A DNA stretch of 5,959 nucleotides, from the NCBI GenBank assembly GCA_016291275.1, contig JAEEWY010000095.1, positions 1-5,959 of the forward strand. Reading direction: 5' to 3'. This document shows positions 5,510 to 5,959 of the stretch, one piece after another (positions within the stretch are counted from its first letter, which is position 1; each line of letters starts with the position of its first letter). The position numbers and the translations under genes were made by a program. This DNA comes from Methanobrevibacter sp. (GTDB taxonomy: Archaea > Methanobacteriota > Methanobacteria > Methanobacteriales > Methanobacteriaceae). Under the pieces are notes generated by a model. The model searched no databases, had not been told where the DNA came from, and worked only from the letters and a program-made list of their open reading frames with translations.

Positions 5510-5959
5510 ATGATTAAGGAAGCAATTTTAAAAGTGTATAAACATGAAGATTTAACTTATGAGGAAGCTTATGAGACAATGGATGAGATCATGAGCGGAA
5601 AGGCAAGTGAAGTTCAAATGAGCGCATACTTAACAGCAATGTCAATGAAAGGTGAAACAATTGAGGAAATCACAGCATCTGCTGAAGCTATGAGGGCTCA
5701 CTGTGTAAGGCTATTGAATGATGAGGAAGTCTTGGAGATTGTTGGAACTGGAGGGGATGGTTCAAACACATTCAATATTTCCACCACATCTTCCATTGTG
5801 ATTTCCGCAGCAGGTGTTCCAGTGGCAAAGCATGGAAACAGATCAGCTTCAAGCAAATGCGGTGCAGCAGATGTACTGGAAGAATTAGGAGTCAATATTC
5901 ATATCAGTCCTGAGAAAAGCTTAAGTTGCCTAAAGGAAATAAACTTATGTTTCCTCTTT
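5510..5959 (+). CDS. trpD: Anthranilate phosphoribosyltransferase, N-terminal part
   Basis: TrpD joins anthranilate to the phosphoribose of PRPP, the second step of tryptophan synthesis. The frame is open from ATG 5510 to the window edge, giving the first 150 residues of a protein that is usually about 330-350 long; it is cut by the window, not by a mutation. The N-terminal helical part has the MSGKASEVQMSAYLTAM segment (28-44). The glycine-rich PRPP loop GTGGDGSNTFNIST is at 79-92, followed by KHGNRSASSKCGAADVLEELG (107-127), which holds further PRPP and anthranilate contacts. These motifs separate it from the related thymidine and pyrimidine phosphorylases, which use different residues in the same fold. 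The start is supported by AAGGGA at 5499-5504. No tryptophan occurs in the visible part. The gene follows trpG directly, unlike the trpEGCFBAD order known from Methanothermobacter, where trpD is last. Confidence 0.95.
   Translation, partial: MIKEAILKVYKHEDLTYEEAYETMDEIMSGKASEVQMSAYLTAMSMKGETIEEITASAEAMRAHCVRLLNDEEVLEIVGTGGDGSNTFNISTTSSIVISAAGVPVAKHGNRSASSKCGAADVLEELGVNIHISPEKSLSCLKEINLCFLF

Noticed and set aside
5698..5895. 65-codon open frame on the - strand
   Set aside because: It is antisense to the PRPP-binding part of trpD and has no support of its own.

Overview
The window looks like chromosomal DNA of a low-GC methanogenic archaeon, most likely Methanobrevibacter or a close relative in the Methanobacteriales. 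The sequence is strongly AT-rich. Arginine codons are mostly AGA/AGG and ATA is common. Genes carry GGAG/GGTGG-type ribosome binding sites. The trp promoter has an archaeal TATA box (TTTAAATA) surrounded by TGTACA-like hexamers, which resemble the TRP boxes bound by the TrpY repressor of Methanothermobacter. The genus is an inference from these traits and from protein style; no database search was possible.

Layout. (1) Bases 1-321 (+) are the C-terminal end of a Cu(+)-type P1B ATPase (CopA-like). (2) Bases 322-451 are a convergent intergenic region with a 17-bp-stem hairpin directly behind the ATPase stop, followed by three perfect 12-bp T-rich tandem repeats; it probably ends transcription of the ATPase gene. 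(3) Bases 452-2919 (-) hold two membrane protein genes. The upstream one is trkH (Trk/Ktr potassium translocation subunit, 492 aa). The downstream one is a multi-spanning protein with a potassium-channel-like pore module and an unusual filter. The 149 bases between them contain a 23-bp direct repeat that starts in the trkH stop region, a 10-bp hairpin and a degenerate 12-bp repeat. (4) Bases 2920-3241 are a divergent control region. (5) Bases 3242 to the right edge (+) are the start of a tryptophan operon: trpE, trpG (4-bp ATGA overlap) and trpD, which is cut off by the window end.

How the genes work together. TrpE and TrpG form anthranilate synthase (chorismate plus glutamine to anthranilate), and TrpD transfers phosphoribose to anthranilate, so the window holds the first two steps of tryptophan synthesis. 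Control is probably by a repressor at the TATA box and by tryptophan feedback on TrpE; there is no leader peptide or attenuator. TrkH and the pore-like protein are probably a potassium or cation transport pair at the cytoplasmic membrane, although no TrkA/KtrA gating subunit is visible. The copper ATPase is unrelated and simply converges on them.

The points most worth a second look are the pore-like protein with its S-N-G-Y-A filter beside trkH, the phased TRTACA array over the trp promoter, and the repeat structures in the two short intergenic regions. No mobile element, CRISPR array, tRNA or rRNA was seen.
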